The notes under the pieces were generated by a model. The model saw only the letters and a list, made by a program, of their open reading frames with translations, was not told where the DNA came from and did no database searches. Below, one piece after another: positions 42,796-51,725 of a DNA stretch of 64,000 nt. The DNA comes from Salinicola corii (lineage in GTDB: Bacteria > Pseudomonadota > Gammaproteobacteria > Pseudomonadales > Halomonadaceae). The stretch is taken from the NCBI RefSeq assembly GCF_008298015.1, contig NZ_VTPX01000015.1:1-64000 (forward strand), given 5' to 3'. Positions within the stretch are counted from its first letter, which is position 1. Each line of letters begins with the position of its first letter. The translations under genes and the position numbers were made by a program.

Positions 42796-43838
42796 GTCAA
42801 CTCCTGCGCGACAGCGGATGAGATTCGGGAACTGGCGCGAATCACCAGGGGCGCCTCGAGCACGATGCGCTGTCGCTCGCCTTCGGGCTGCGCTATCCGC
42901 TTCAGGGCCAGTTCGGCGGCGTTGCGACCGATGGCACGAGGATGCGTCGCGATGCTGCTCAGGGCGGGCTCGGCGAGAGCGGCTTCCTCGATGTCGTCGA
43001 CGCCGATCACCGCGCAATCCCGTCCCGCGCGAAGCCCGAGATGCGACAGCGCCAGCAGGGCGCCGAGCGCGACCAGATCGTTGTGGCAGATCAGTGCGGT
43101 AGGCGTGGTGTTGCCGCGCAACAGCGCCAGGGTTCGTTCGCGCCCCGCGCAACGGGTCAATGGCCCGCGATCGACGTTCGACAGATCGTCGAGACCGGCT
43201 TCGTGCATGGCGTGTCGATAGCCCGCGAGGCGCTCCCGGCCGGCGGAGTGATCGGCGATACCCGCGAGCAGCGTGATGCGGCGATGCCCCTGGATGACGA
43301 GATGACGAACGGCATTGATGACGCCGGTGCGGAGATCGGCGCCGACATAGTCGCCGAGCGGCGACTTGCCGACGTGTCGCATGACCTCGATACAAGGCAT
43401 GCCCCAGTCGGCTATCGCTTCGATCGATGCCGCCGGTGTCTCTTCCGCCGGGCACAGCAGTAGTGCGTCGACCCGATGCTCACGCATGCGGGCGAGAAAC
43501 CGAGCCTGACGATCCAGGCTGTCGCCGCTGCTGGCCAGGAAGGGGATGTAGTCGGCGGCCTGCAGTGTCTCGTCGATCCCCGCCATCAAGGCCCCGAAGA
43601 ACGGATTGGCGATATCGTGGACAACCACCCCGACGGTGGCGGTGCGCGAGCTTCTCAAGGTCGCGGCGCCGCGATTGTAGACGTAACCCAGCGCGGCGGC
43701 GGCTTCCTGCACCCGCTTTCGGGTCGCCCCCGCCACCAATTCACTCTCTTGCATCACCAGCGAGACGGTCGAACGAGACACGCCCGCATGGGCGGCGATG
43801 TCTTTGAGCGTCACGCGGGTTCGAGCAGTGGATCCCAT
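42792..43838 (-). CDS. LacI family transcriptional regulator (GntR-like)
   Basis: The 348-residue repressor has an N-terminal helix-turn-helix (VTLKDIAAHAGVSRSTVSLVM), a hinge region, and a periplasmic-binding-like sensor domain (TVGVVVHDIANPFFGALMAGID, CHNDLVALGAL, GRDCAVIGVDDIEEA). It should bind a sugar or sugar acid. The ATG at 43838 is chosen because GAGGA lies upstream and because the alternative start at 43865 would put the palindromic operator in the coding region. It is the first gene of the lacI-dctPQM operon and probably represses itself. Confidence 0.88.
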   Translation of the reverse strand: MGSTARTRVTLKDIAAHAGVSRSTVSLVMQESELVAGATRKRVQEAAAALGYVYNRGAATLRSSRTATVGVVVHDIANPFFGALMAGIDETLQAADYIPFLASSGDSLDRQARFLARMREHRVDALLLCPAEETPAASIEAIADWGMPCIEVMRHVGKSPLGDYVGADLRTGVINAVRHLVIQGHRRITLLAGIADHSAGRERLAGYRHAMHEAGLDDLSNVDRGPLTRCAGRERTLALLRGNTTPTALICHNDLVALGALLALSHLGLRAGRDCAVIGVDDIEEAALAEPALSSIATHPRAIGRNAAELALKRIAQPEGERQRIVLEAPLVIRASSRISSAVAQELT

Positions 43839-43850
43839 CGTATCCTCGTA

Positions 43851-43866
43851 TTTGGATCGATCCAAA
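43851..43866. promoter_or_regulatory. LacI-type palindromic operator
   Basis: TTTGGATCGATCCAAA is a perfect 16-bp palindrome with the central CG step typical for LacI/GntR family operators. It lies 13 bases before the regulator ATG, where binding would repress the whole lacI-dctPQM operon. Confidence 0.8.
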
Positions 43867-44004
43867 AGTGTCGAAAAGGCTAGTGTGCCACGACGATGTC
43901 GCCTATCCCCCTTTGGTGGTATATCCCATCACCGGCAGTCGGGAGCCTCGACGCAGAGGCCCCGGCCGGATGAGCGCGGCACTGTCAAAGACACGAGCGT
44001 GATA

Positions 44005-44991
44005 TCAGTCGAAACGGCCTGCCCAGGCTTCCTCGTTGAACGGGCTGAGCGGACGCTTGCCCTCCAGCGCCAGCATGATGTTGTCCACCGCACGCTGCGC
44101 CATTGCCGTGCGCGTTTCATGGGTGGCGGAGCCGATATGCGGCAGTGCGACGACGTTGGGCATCCTGGGCAGCGGGGAGTCCGCCGGCAGCGGCTCCTGT
44201 TCGAACACGTCGAGACCGGCACCGCGAATGCGGCCGCTTTCGAGGGCTTCGATCAGCGCCGCCTCGTCCACCACCTGGCCGCGGGAGATGTTGATGAAGA
44301 TGGCGCTCTCCTTCATCAGCTCGAACTCGCGGGCACCGATGAGCTGGCGGGTCTCCGGGGTCAGCGGAACGATGGCGCAGACGAAATCGGACTGCTGCAG
44401 CAACTCGTCCAGTTCGCAGTGGTGGGCGCCCAGTTCCGCGTCGAGCGCCGGCTTGGGCGAGGCGTTGGCGTAGAGGATCTTCATGCCGAAGCCGAGTGCG
44501 CCCCGGCGAGCCACGGCCTGGCCGATACGGCCGAAACCGACCATGCCCAGCGTCTTGCCGTGGACGTCGCTGCCGAACTGCTCGGGCCCGATGCTCGCTT
44601 TCCAGTCGCCGCGCCTGACGTACTCGGCCAGCTCCACCACCCGACGCGCGGTCGACATGATCAGCGAGAAGCCGGTATCGGCGGTGGTCTCGGTGAGCAC
44701 GTCCGGGGTGTTGCAGAGCAGAATGCCGCGTCGGGTCAGTTCCTCGACCGGGTAGTTGTCCACACCCACCGAGATGCTGGCGATCGCTTCGAGGCTGGGG
44801 GCGGCGTCGAGCAGCTCTGGCGTCAGGGTGACCCCGGCACCGATCAGGCCGTGGGCCTCGCCCAGTGCTTCGCGAAACGCCGGGTCGTCGGGCGACTTGA
44901 GCTTGCCGAAGTAGTCGACGTGGAAGCGTTCGCTGAGCTGGTCGAGTTGCTGGTCGTTGAGGCGGCGGTACGCCAGGATGCGCTTGCGCAT
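44005..44991 (-). CDS. ghrB: D-isomer 2-hydroxyacid dehydrogenase, GhrB (2-ketogluconate/hydroxypyruvate reductase) type
   Basis: The 328-residue enzyme has the NAD(P)-binding GMVGFGRIGQAVARRG, the catalytic Arg in INISRGQVVDE, Glu in GLDVFEQEPLP and His in LPHIGSATHETR. It matches the GhrB/TkrA group, which reduces 2-ketogluconate, hydroxypyruvate and glyoxylate. The ATG at 44991 has GGAGAG upstream. It lies 166 bases before the lacI-dctPQM operon on the same strand, so it may be the catabolic partner of the imported acid. Confidence 0.85.
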   Translation of the reverse strand: MRKRILAYRRLNDQQLDQLSERFHVDYFGKLKSPDDPAFREALGEAHGLIGAGVTLTPELLDAAPSLEAIASISVGVDNYPVEELTRRGILLCNTPDVLTETTADTGFSLIMSTARRVVELAEYVRRGDWKASIGPEQFGSDVHGKTLGMVGFGRIGQAVARRGALGFGMKILYANASPKPALDAELGAHHCELDELLQQSDFVCAIVPLTPETRQLIGAREFELMKESAIFINISRGQVVDEAALIEALESGRIRGAGLDVFEQEPLPADSPLPRMPNVVALPHIGSATHETRTAMAQRAVDNIMLALEGKRPLSPFNEEAWAGRFD

Positions 44992-45275
44992 GGAAGACTC
45001 TCCGGCTGGAAGATGCATGATGCCGCGGGCGATGACGTCAACGCCCGCGAGACGAGAGACGCACGAGCTTACCGACAAACCCGGCCCCTTGAGACGATGC
45101 TCCGACGAAAGTCTAGACCAGTGAGCGCGCGAGTGGCCGGGAATGTCATCGCGTGGCTGGTCCGACGAACGCCTGGACGAGTGAAACGCGGACTGATGGC
45201 TGCCGCCTTGGGGTGGCGCCGTTGGCGGAACCTTGTAATGTGGACGGTATATTCGTGATGAGGCGAGGCGTGACG

Positions 45276-46511
45276 ATGCAAGCGGACGTTGTGGTGCTGG
45301 GTGCCGGCATGATCGGCGTGTCGACGGCGTTGCAGTTGCAGCGGCGGGGCAGGCAGGTGGCGCTGATCGATCGGCGGGCGCCGGGGGAGGAGACTTCCTA
45401 TGGCAACGCTGGGCTGATTCAGCGCGAAGCCGTCGAGCCCTATCCGTTTCCCCACGACAGCCGCATGATCTTCAAGGTCATGCGCAAGGGCGGCATCGAC
45501 GTCAACTATCATCCGCTGGCGCTGCCCAAGCTGGCCTCGCCACTGGCGCAGTACTGGTGGTGGTCGTCACCGTCGCGCTACGCCAGGGTCGCGCGGGAAT
45601 ACAGCCGGCTGATCGAGCACTGCTTGAGTGAGCACGACAGCCTGATCCGAGAGGCGGGCGCCGAAGCGCTGGTGCGCCAGACCGGCTGGCGCACGGCGTT
45701 TCGGACACCGGGCGCCATGGCGCAGGGCATCGCGCACGCCGAGCGGCTGCAGCGCGAGTATGGCGTCGAGCACGCGATCGTCGAGGGTTCGGAACTCAGC
45801 CGGCAGGAACCGGGCATCAAGCGCGAACTGGCCGGTGCGGTGCACTGGACCCAGCCCTGGTCGGTGCGCGATCCCGGCGCACTGGTCGCGAGCTACGCCG
45901 AGCTGTTTCGACAGCGGGGCGGCCATTTCGCCAACGGCGACGCGACGACGCTGGTACGACACGGCAGCGGCTGGCGCGTGACCACTCAGGAAGGGGTGAT
46001 CGATGCCGAACAGGCGGTCATCGCTCTCGGCCCCTGGGCGGATACGCTGACCCGGCGTCTGGGGTATCGCCTGCCGCTGTTCGTCAAGCGCGGCTACCAT
46101 CGCCACTATGCGATGCAGAAACCGCTCGGCATGGCGATGCTGGATGCGGAAAACGGCATCATGCTGGCGCCGATGAACCGCGGGCTTCGGATCACCACGG
46201 GCGCGGAATTCGCGCGTCTCGATGCCCGCGCCACGCCGATGCAGTCCGGCAAGGCCGAAGTCGCGGCGCGCCAGATTCTCGATCTCGGCGAGGCGGTCGA
46301 AACCTCGTCCTGGCTGGGTGCGCGACCCTGCACCAGCGACATGAAACCGATCATCGGCCCGGCGCCGAAACACCCTGGGCTGTGGCTGCACTTCGGGCAC
46401 GCGCATCAGGGCTTCACGCTGGGGCCGGCATCCGGACGGCTGCTGGCGGAAATGATCTGCGGCGAGACACCCTATATCGACCCCGCGCCCTACGCCCCGA
46501 CGCGGTTCTGA
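45276..46511 (+). CDS. FAD-dependent oxidoreductase, DadA/DAO type
   Basis: The 411-residue flavoprotein has the dinucleotide-binding VVVLGAGMIGVSTALQLQRRG, IDRRAPGEETSYGNAGLI and the C-terminal PIIGPAPKHPGLWLHFGHAHQGFTLGPASG. These fit D-amino acid dehydrogenases (DadA) and related DAO enzymes, which oxidise D-amino acids or other amines; the substrate is uncertain. The ATG at 45276 is preferred over ATG 45258 because GAGGCG sits upstream. It is divergent from the hydroxyacid dehydrogenase across a 284-base gap with no clear operator. Confidence 0.85.
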   Translation: MQADVVVLGAGMIGVSTALQLQRRGRQVALIDRRAPGEETSYGNAGLIQREAVEPYPFPHDSRMIFKVMRKGGIDVNYHPLALPKLASPLAQYWWWSSPSRYARVAREYSRLIEHCLSEHDSLIREAGAEALVRQTGWRTAFRTPGAMAQGIAHAERLQREYGVEHAIVEGSELSRQEPGIKRELAGAVHWTQPWSVRDPGALVASYAELFRQRGGHFANGDATTLVRHGSGWRVTTQEGVIDAEQAVIALGPWADTLTRRLGYRLPLFVKRGYHRHYAMQKPLGMAMLDAENGIMLAPMNRGLRITTGAEFARLDARATPMQSGKAEVAARQILDLGEAVETSSWLGARPCTSDMKPIIGPAPKHPGLWLHFGHAHQGFTLGPASGRLLAEMICGETPYIDPAPYAPTRF

Positions 46512-46539
46512 GCGCAAGCCGCCAGAGAGGACGCGGGGA

Positions 46540-47178
46540 TCAAGCGCGAGCCTGCCCGGGCCGCTTGATCAACTGACGGAATTTCGGCAGCTGCCGGGCG
46601 ATGGGCGGTAAACGCAGGATCATCAGCAGGGCGCCGACGGCGGCGTAGAGGCTCCACTGCTCCAGGTCGGCACGGACCACCCAGAGGAAGTGCAGCAGCC
46701 CCAGGCCGAGCACCAGATAGACGATCTTGTGCAGCGTCTTCCAGCGCTTGCCCAGCTTGCGCATGGACCACTTGTTGGAGGTCACGCCCATCACGATCAG
46801 ACCGGTGAGTGCCAGCATGCCGACGATGATGTAAGGGCGACGAACGATCTCGCTGCCGAGCCGGGACAGATCCAGCCCGAGGATGAAGACGGCATAGCAG
46901 AACAGGTGCAGCAGCGCGTAGGTCAGGGTCCACAGGCCGAGCTGACGTCGAATCAGGGTGAAGCCCTTCCAGCGCGTCAGCTTGGTCAGCGGGGTCAGGC
47001 TCAGCGTCAATAGCAGCATCCACAGAATGCCCTGGCCGATATTGAGCAGCAGATAGCGGCCGGGTTCCGGGCCGGCGGCGTTGATGGCGACCTGGGAACT
47101 CCAGTAGGCCAGCGGCACCAGCGCGGCAATGAACACCGCAATGCGCCACAGCGTCAGCGTATAGCGTGGCATCGACAT
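46540..47178 (-). CDS. msrQ: MsrQ, haem-binding membrane subunit of the periplasmic methionine sulfoxide reductase
   Basis: The 212-residue membrane protein has six helices and belongs to the ferric-reductase-like YedZ/MsrQ family; His in LHLFCYAV and in WKTLHKIVYLVLGLGLLHFLW are haem-ligand candidates. It passes electrons from the quinone pool or cytoplasmic flavin to MsrP. Its ATG overlaps the msrP stop (TAATG), so the pair is coupled. It is convergent with the FAD oxidoreductase gene 28 bases away. Confidence 0.93.
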   Translation of the reverse strand: MSMPRYTLTLWRIAVFIAALVPLAYWSSQVAINAAGPEPGRYLLLNIGQGILWMLLLTLSLTPLTKLTRWKGFTLIRRQLGLWTLTYALLHLFCYAVFILGLDLSRLGSEIVRRPYIIVGMLALTGLIVMGVTSNKWSMRKLGKRWKTLHKIVYLVLGLGLLHFLWVVRADLEQWSLYAAVGALLMILRLPPIARQLPKFRQLIKRPGQARA

Positions 47179-48197
47179 TAGAAGCTCTTCCTCAGGTCCA
47201 TGCCCTGATAGAGGCTCGCGACCTCGTCGGCGTAGCCGTTGAACATTCGCGTGTCGATGATGTTGGGATTGAACAGGCTGTTGGGCAGCCGGCGTTCGGT
47301 AGCCTGGCTCCAGCGCGGATGGTCGACCTTCGGATTGACGTTGGCATAGAAGCCGTACTCGTCCGGGGCGATCGCCTGCCACGAGTTGACCGGCTGCTCT
47401 TCGACCAGCGAGATGCGCACGATCGACTTGATGCTCTTGAAGCCGTACTTCCACGGCACGATCAGCCGGAACGGCGCGCCATTCTGGTTGGGCAGCTCGC
47501 GGCCGTACATGCCGAGCCCGAGGATCGCCAGCGGGTGCATCGCCTCGTCCATGCGCAGACCTTCGGTGTAGGGCCAGTCGATCAGCGCGAACGACGAGTC
47601 CTGCCCCGGCATCTGATCCGGTGCGACCAGGGTCTCGAACTTGACGTACTTGGCCTTCGAGGTCGGCTCGGCCCGCTTGATGACGTCACCCAGCGGAATC
47701 CCCAGCCACGGAATCACCATCGACCACGCCTCGACGCAGCGCAGCCGATAGATGCGCTCCTGCAGTCGAGAGGGCTTGGCGATATCCTCGAGGTCGAAGC
47801 GCCCGCCGTTGGCGACCTCGCCGTCGATCACCACGCTCCACGGCTGAGTCTCGAGCGAGTCGGCGTTGCGGGCGGGGTCGCTCTTGCCGGTGCCGAATTC
47901 GTAGAAATTGTTGTAGTGGGTGGCGTCTTCGAACGGCGTCAGCTTGTCCAGCTCCCGATCGGCGGGTACCACGCTATCCCACTCGGCGTTTTCCAGCTTT
48001 GGCTTGAACCAGCCCGGCGGATTGCCGGCCGGTACGTCCTGATAGTCGGACGCGGCGGCCTGGGCGCGGCCGGCCAGCGCCAGCCCCGCGCCGACGCCCG
48101 CCAGACCGCCCATAAAGCGACGACGCGAGAGGTAGACCGATTCCGGGGTGACGTCCGATTCGCGCAGGTCGCCGGGTTTGGCAATCTTGATCAACAT
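47178..48197 (-). CDS. msrP: MsrP, periplasmic molybdopterin methionine sulfoxide reductase catalytic subunit
   Basis: The 339-residue protein carries a twin-arginine signal ([25 protein letters not shown]), as needed for cofactor-loaded export, and a sulfite-oxidase-like molybdopterin domain: [16 protein letters not shown] holds the molybdenum-ligating Cys, followed by [20 protein letters not shown] and PVNSWQ. It repairs oxidised methionine in periplasmic proteins. The ATG at 48197 follows TTGGAGAC. It forms an operon with msrQ. The 166-base gap on its 5' side shows no further feature. Confidence 0.95.
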   Translation of the reverse strand: MLIKIAKPGDLRESDVTPESVYLSRRRFMGGLAGVGAGLALAGRAQAAASDYQDVPAGNPPGWFKPKLENAEWDSVVPADRELDKLTPFEDATHYNNFYEFGTGKSDPARNADSLETQPWSVVIDGEVANGGRFDLEDIAKPSRLQERIYRLRCVEAWSMVIPWLGIPLGDVIKRAEPTSKAKYVKFETLVAPDQMPGQDSSFALIDWPYTEGLRMDEAMHPLAILGLGMYGRELPNQNGAPFRLIVPWKYGFKSIKSIVRISLVEEQPVNSWQAIAPDEYGFYANVNPKVDHPRWSQATERRLPNSLFNPNIIDTRMFNGYADEVASLYQGMDLRKSF

Positions 48198-48363
48198 GAT
48201 GAGTCTCCAACCGCCAACAGTGGCATGTCGTGGATACGCGGGCAGCGCGCGGCTGGATGCGTATTGCGCCATTCGGCGCGCGCCGGGACTTGCTCCGAGT
48301 CTCGTATGACGCTCATTCTAGGTGATCTATTCCCTCGCCCCAGGCAAAAAATTCGGGCCGCGC

Positions 48364-49743
48364 TCAGATCACGCCCAGCCAACGCCACCAGACGAAATCC
48401 AACGGCCACAGCAGCACGATGGTGATCAGCGCCAGCGGCAGCGTGATCCGCATGGCCTGGCGAATGGTCACGCCGGAGGTGAGCAGGCCGATGATCAGTG
48501 GCGGCGACTGATAGGGAAACACCACGGTCGAGAAGCCGATGACCTGGGACATCACCACGGCCGACGGCGACCAGCCGGTGACATCGGCCAACTGCGGCGC
48601 CAGCGGCGTCATCACCGCGGGGATGCCGGGCAGCGTGACCAGCATGCCCAGCACCGTACCGATCACGGCGAGCCAGGCGAAGTTGCCGGCGGTCGACTCG
48701 GGTGACAGCGGCAGCACCTCGAGCAGCCGACCGGCGATCGCCTCGCCCAGCCCGCTCTGGTGTGCCAGGGCGCCCAGGCTGACGATACCCGCCACATAGA
48801 TGAACGGTTCCAGATTCATCTGCTGCAGGGGCCTGGCCGGCAGCAGTCCGCTGCCGGGAAACAGGCAGGCCAGCGCCACCAGCATGCCGATCCAGGCCGG
48901 CGAGATGCCGTGCCAGGCATCGGTCATCCACATCAGCACGGCGAAGGCCAGTAGTGCGCCCATCATGGTGCCCCCGCGGCCGAGCGGGTGAGCCGCCTCG
49001 GCCGCGAACGGCGACGGTGACTCCGCGCGGAACTGCCATAGAATCAGCGCCATGATCAGCGCCCACTTGAGCAGCCCCAAAACGGGAAAGTGCAGCAGCA
49101 GGTATTCGCCGTAACTGGGCGAGAAGCCGAGCACCGCTTCGCTGGCCCCCATCAGCACGTTGTTGGGCACATTGGCCGGCAGGATCGTGAAGGTGGGCAG
49201 GAAGCTCGACATGATGCCGCTGAGCAGGATGCCGCTGCGGCCTGGATTGCCCGGGGCGTAGCCGAAGCGGTCGGCCAGGGTCAGCAGGATCGGCACCAGC
49301 AGCACGATCCGGCCCATCGCCGACGGCATGAAGAACGAGGCGATCAATCCCAGCAGCCCGATGCCCACGACCGCCTGTGGATAACCCGATGCGAGGTGAG
49401 GGCCGATCCTGGCGGCGACGCGCTCGCCCAGGCCGGTATGGTTGATCGCGGCGCCGATCACCATGCCCGAGAACACCAGCCAGGTCGCCGCCGACTCGAA
49501 GCCGGCGAACGCCGTCGAGGCCGGGGCGACTTTCGCCACGGTGCACAGCGTGAAGAAGATCAGCGCGGTCAGCCACTGTGGCAACCAGCCCGTGGCCCAC
49601 AGGCCGATACAGAGCACCACGACGATACCGGCCTGCAGCACCGAGCCATCGGCGCTGCCTAGCAACAGCCAGCCGAGAGCGCCCAGCAAGGCCAGCAGTG
49701 ATAACCCTTGACGCCAGGGGAGAACGGTAACCGAAGACGACAT
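48364..49743 (-). CDS. DASS/SLC13 family anion symporter
   Basis: The 459-residue protein has about 12 helices and two inverted repeats with the SLC13-type hairpins: FMPSAMGRIVLLVPILL and ILPANVPNNVLMG in the first half and TLPGIPAVMTPLAPQLA and QSPPLIIGLLTSG in the second. It probably imports a di- or tricarboxylate or sulfate with sodium. The usual SNT motifs are changed (PSA, PAN, PGI), so the substrate may be unusual. The gene is divergent from the dehydroshikimate dehydratase-like gene. Confidence 0.82.
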   Translation of the reverse strand: MSSSVTVLPWRQGLSLLALLGALGWLLLGSADGSVLQAGIVVVLCIGLWATGWLPQWLTALIFFTLCTVAKVAPASTAFAGFESAATWLVFSGMVIGAAINHTGLGERVAARIGPHLASGYPQAVVGIGLLGLIASFFMPSAMGRIVLLVPILLTLADRFGYAPGNPGRSGILLSGIMSSFLPTFTILPANVPNNVLMGASEAVLGFSPSYGEYLLLHFPVLGLLKWALIMALILWQFRAESPSPFAAEAAHPLGRGGTMMGALLAFAVLMWMTDAWHGISPAWIGMLVALACLFPGSGLLPARPLQQMNLEPFIYVAGIVSLGALAHQSGLGEAIAGRLLEVLPLSPESTAGNFAWLAVIGTVLGMLVTLPGIPAVMTPLAPQLADVTGWSPSAVVMSQVIGFSTVVFPYQSPPLIIGLLTSGVTIRQAMRITLPLALITIVLLWPLDFVWWRWLGVI

Positions 49744-49850
49744 CGTGGCGGTTCCAGAAACGAGCGAGGCGGCAGTATATCAGCGCCTCGAGGAGGTGGC
49801 GGATCGACTACGCTAAGCGCGGTGCCGTGTGGCAACGATCGGGAGGGAAT

Positions 49851-50666
49851 ATGACGACGGAAGCGATGGCGACGCTCTGCCTGAGTGGCGAACTGACCAA
49901 CAAGCTCGAGGCGATCGCGAGGGCGGGATTCGATGGGGTGGAGATCTTCGTCGACGACCTGCAGTCCAGTGGGCTGTCGCCGCGAGCCGTGGGCGATCGC
50001 TGTCGGCAGCTTGGCCTGACGGTCGTGGCGCTACAGCCGTTTCGCGATGTCGAGGCGCTACCGCCCGAGCTACAGCGGACAATGCTCGACGAGGCCAGGC
50101 GCCACCTCGATACGCTGGCGGATCTCGGTGGGGACTTCCTGCTCGCCTGCAGCAGCACCCGGGAAGAGGCCGAGGACGACATCGACCGTGCCGTCGATAC
50201 GCTGAGCGATCTGGCCGAGCTGGCCGCCGAGAGAAACCTGCGAGTGGGTTACGAAGCGCTGGCCTGGGGGCGCCATGTCTTCGATTATCGCGACGCCTGG
50301 GAGACCGTTCGACAGGCGGATCATCCGGCGCTCTCCATCGTGCTCGACAGTTACCACATTCTCGCCCAGGAGCTAGAGCTGGAAACCCTCGCCACGATCC
50401 CCGGCGACCGGATCGGCCTGGTGCAACTGGCCGACTCGCCGTGGCCGCGGGGACAGGAGCTGCAATCGCTGAGCCGACACTGGCGAGCGTTTCCCGGCGA
50501 CGGAGAACTGCCCATCGAGCGCTTCATGACAGCGCTGGAACGAACCGGCTATCAGGGGCCGCTGTCGCTGGAGATCTTCAGCGATTCGCTCGGGGTCATG
50601 CCGACGGGCATGGCCGCGCTGCAGGGGAAGCACGCCCTGGAATCGCTGTTGGCATCGCGAACCTAG
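49851..50666 (+). CDS. quiC: Probable 3-dehydroshikimate dehydratase (xylose isomerase-like TIM barrel)
   Basis: The 271-residue TIM-barrel protein has a start (ATLCLSGELTNKLEAIARAGFDGVEIF) typical of QuiC-type 3-dehydroshikimate dehydratases, and the four metal ligands of this fold are visible as Glu in GYEALAWG, Asp in VLDSYHI, Gln in LVQLADSP and Glu in SLEIFSD. It would dehydrate 3-dehydroshikimate to protocatechuate, feeding the pca genes downstream. It lacks the C-terminal hydroxyphenylpyruvate dioxygenase-like half of QuiC1, so it is the single-domain form. GGGAGGG precedes the ATG 49851. The assignment rests on family and context. Confidence 0.8.
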   Translation: MTTEAMATLCLSGELTNKLEAIARAGFDGVEIFVDDLQSSGLSPRAVGDRCRQLGLTVVALQPFRDVEALPPELQRTMLDEARRHLDTLADLGGDFLLACSSTREEAEDDIDRAVDTLSDLAELAAERNLRVGYEALAWGRHVFDYRDAWETVRQADHPALSIVLDSYHILAQELELETLATIPGDRIGLVQLADSPWPRGQELQSLSRHWRAFPGDGELPIERFMTALERTGYQGPLSLEIFSDSLGVMPTGMAALQGKHALESLLASRT

Positions 50667-50681
50667 CGGGGCCGGCGCGAC

Positions 50682-51665
50682 CTACATCAACCATAGATGG
50701 CTCAACCAGATGCCCAGTGCCAGCGTCACCGCGGAGAGCACCGTCGCCATGACCAGGGCGGCGGTGCCGAGTTCGGCGAAACCGTAACGCTGCCCGAGCA
50801 GGGGATACATGCTCAGCATCGGCGCGCAGGAGAAGATGATGGCGGCGGTGGCGAACACCGGCGTCAGCCCGGGGATCAGCAGAATCATCAGCAGCACGCT
50901 CAGTGGATGCAGCAGCAGCTTGGCCAGGGCGATCTGCGAGACGTCTCCGACCATGCCTCTCACTCGCAAGCCGCATAGCGTTCCCCCGATCACGAACAGT
51001 GCCACCGGCGACGACGATGCCGCCAGCATCTGCAGCACCCGGGCGATCGGTTCCGGCGGGTGCAGGTTCAGCGCCGCCAGTATCGTGCCGGCCGCGATGG
51101 CGATGATCAGGGGATGACGCAGGATACGCACGGCCACCGGTTTGAGCGTTGCCCAGAAACCGTTGTCGGGCTGGCGGGCGAACTCCGCCAGCACCAGTGC
51201 GGTGGGAATCACCAGCAGATTCTCGATCAGCATGTTGAGCGCCATGGCGATGCTCGCCGTGGGGCCGATCACCAGCACCGCCACCGGATAGCCGATGAAC
51301 CCGCTGTTGGAAGCCGAGGTGCCCAGCGCATACATCGCCCGGCGCTCCAGCGGCTGATCGCTGCGCCAGGTGACCCACGCAAACATGGCAGCGAAGGCCA
51401 GCCCCGAGCCGAGGCCATAGGTCAGCAGATACGGAACGTTGAAGACATCACCCAGCGGGCGTTCCAGCAGCGCCTGGATCACCAGTGCTGGCAACGCGAT
51501 ATTGATGACGTAACGGCCCATGCCCTGGATATGGGCCTTGTCGACGACACGCTTGAGTACGGCCAGGTAGCCGATACCCAGCAGAATGAAGATGGGAATG
51601 ATGGCGCCGAGGATGGTGTTCACGAAGCTCTGATCGCTGCCAATTAGACTTATGGCTAATAGCAT
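50682..51665 (-). CDS. AEC (auxin efflux carrier) family transporter
   Basis: The 327-residue protein has about 10 helices in two repeats: FVNTILGAIIPIFILLGIGYLAV, LIENLLVIPTAL, and GTSASNSGFIGYPVAVLV with the crossing-helix NxGFxGxP motif. AEC carriers move organic acids such as malate or malonate. The ATG at 51665 is used; a GTG nearer to VNTILGA is a possible start. It lies between the quiC-like gene and the IclR regulator, so it may move an aromatic or hydroaromatic acid. A palindrome lies just upstream of its start. Confidence 0.82.
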   Translation of the reverse strand: MLLAISLIGSDQSFVNTILGAIIPIFILLGIGYLAVLKRVVDKAHIQGMGRYVINIALPALVIQALLERPLGDVFNVPYLLTYGLGSGLAFAAMFAWVTWRSDQPLERRAMYALGTSASNSGFIGYPVAVLVIGPTASIAMALNMLIENLLVIPTALVLAEFARQPDNGFWATLKPVAVRILRHPLIIAIAAGTILAALNLHPPEPIARVLQMLAASSSPVALFVIGGTLCGLRVRGMVGDVSQIALAKLLLHPLSVLLMILLIPGLTPVFATAAIIFSCAPMLSMYPLLGQRYGFAELGTAALVMATVLSAVTLALGIWLSHLWLM

Positions 51666-51687
51666 GAGCCCCGGGGGCGCCAGCGGC

Positions 51688-51701
51688 AAGTGAATTCACT
51701 T
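51688..51701. promoter_or_regulatory. Palindrome upstream of the AEC transporter gene
   Basis: AAGTGAATTCACTT is a perfect 14-bp palindrome between the AEC start (51665) and the end of the IclR gene (51726). It differs from the GTTCG-N5-CGAAC sites of the pca genes, so another regulator may act here. Confidence 0.5.
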
Positions 51702-51725
51702 AAGCGGCGCCCGTGCCACCAGGGG

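Noticed and set aside
43839..43865. Longer N terminus of the LacI-type regulator from ATG 43865
   Set aside because: It would place the perfect palindrome in the coding region and has no clear ribosome site; the HTH begins normally from 43838.
49751..49765. GTTCC-AGAAA-CGAGC before the quiC-like gene as a fifth PcaR site
   Set aside because: One mismatch in each arm and no partner site 19 bp away; too weak to claim.
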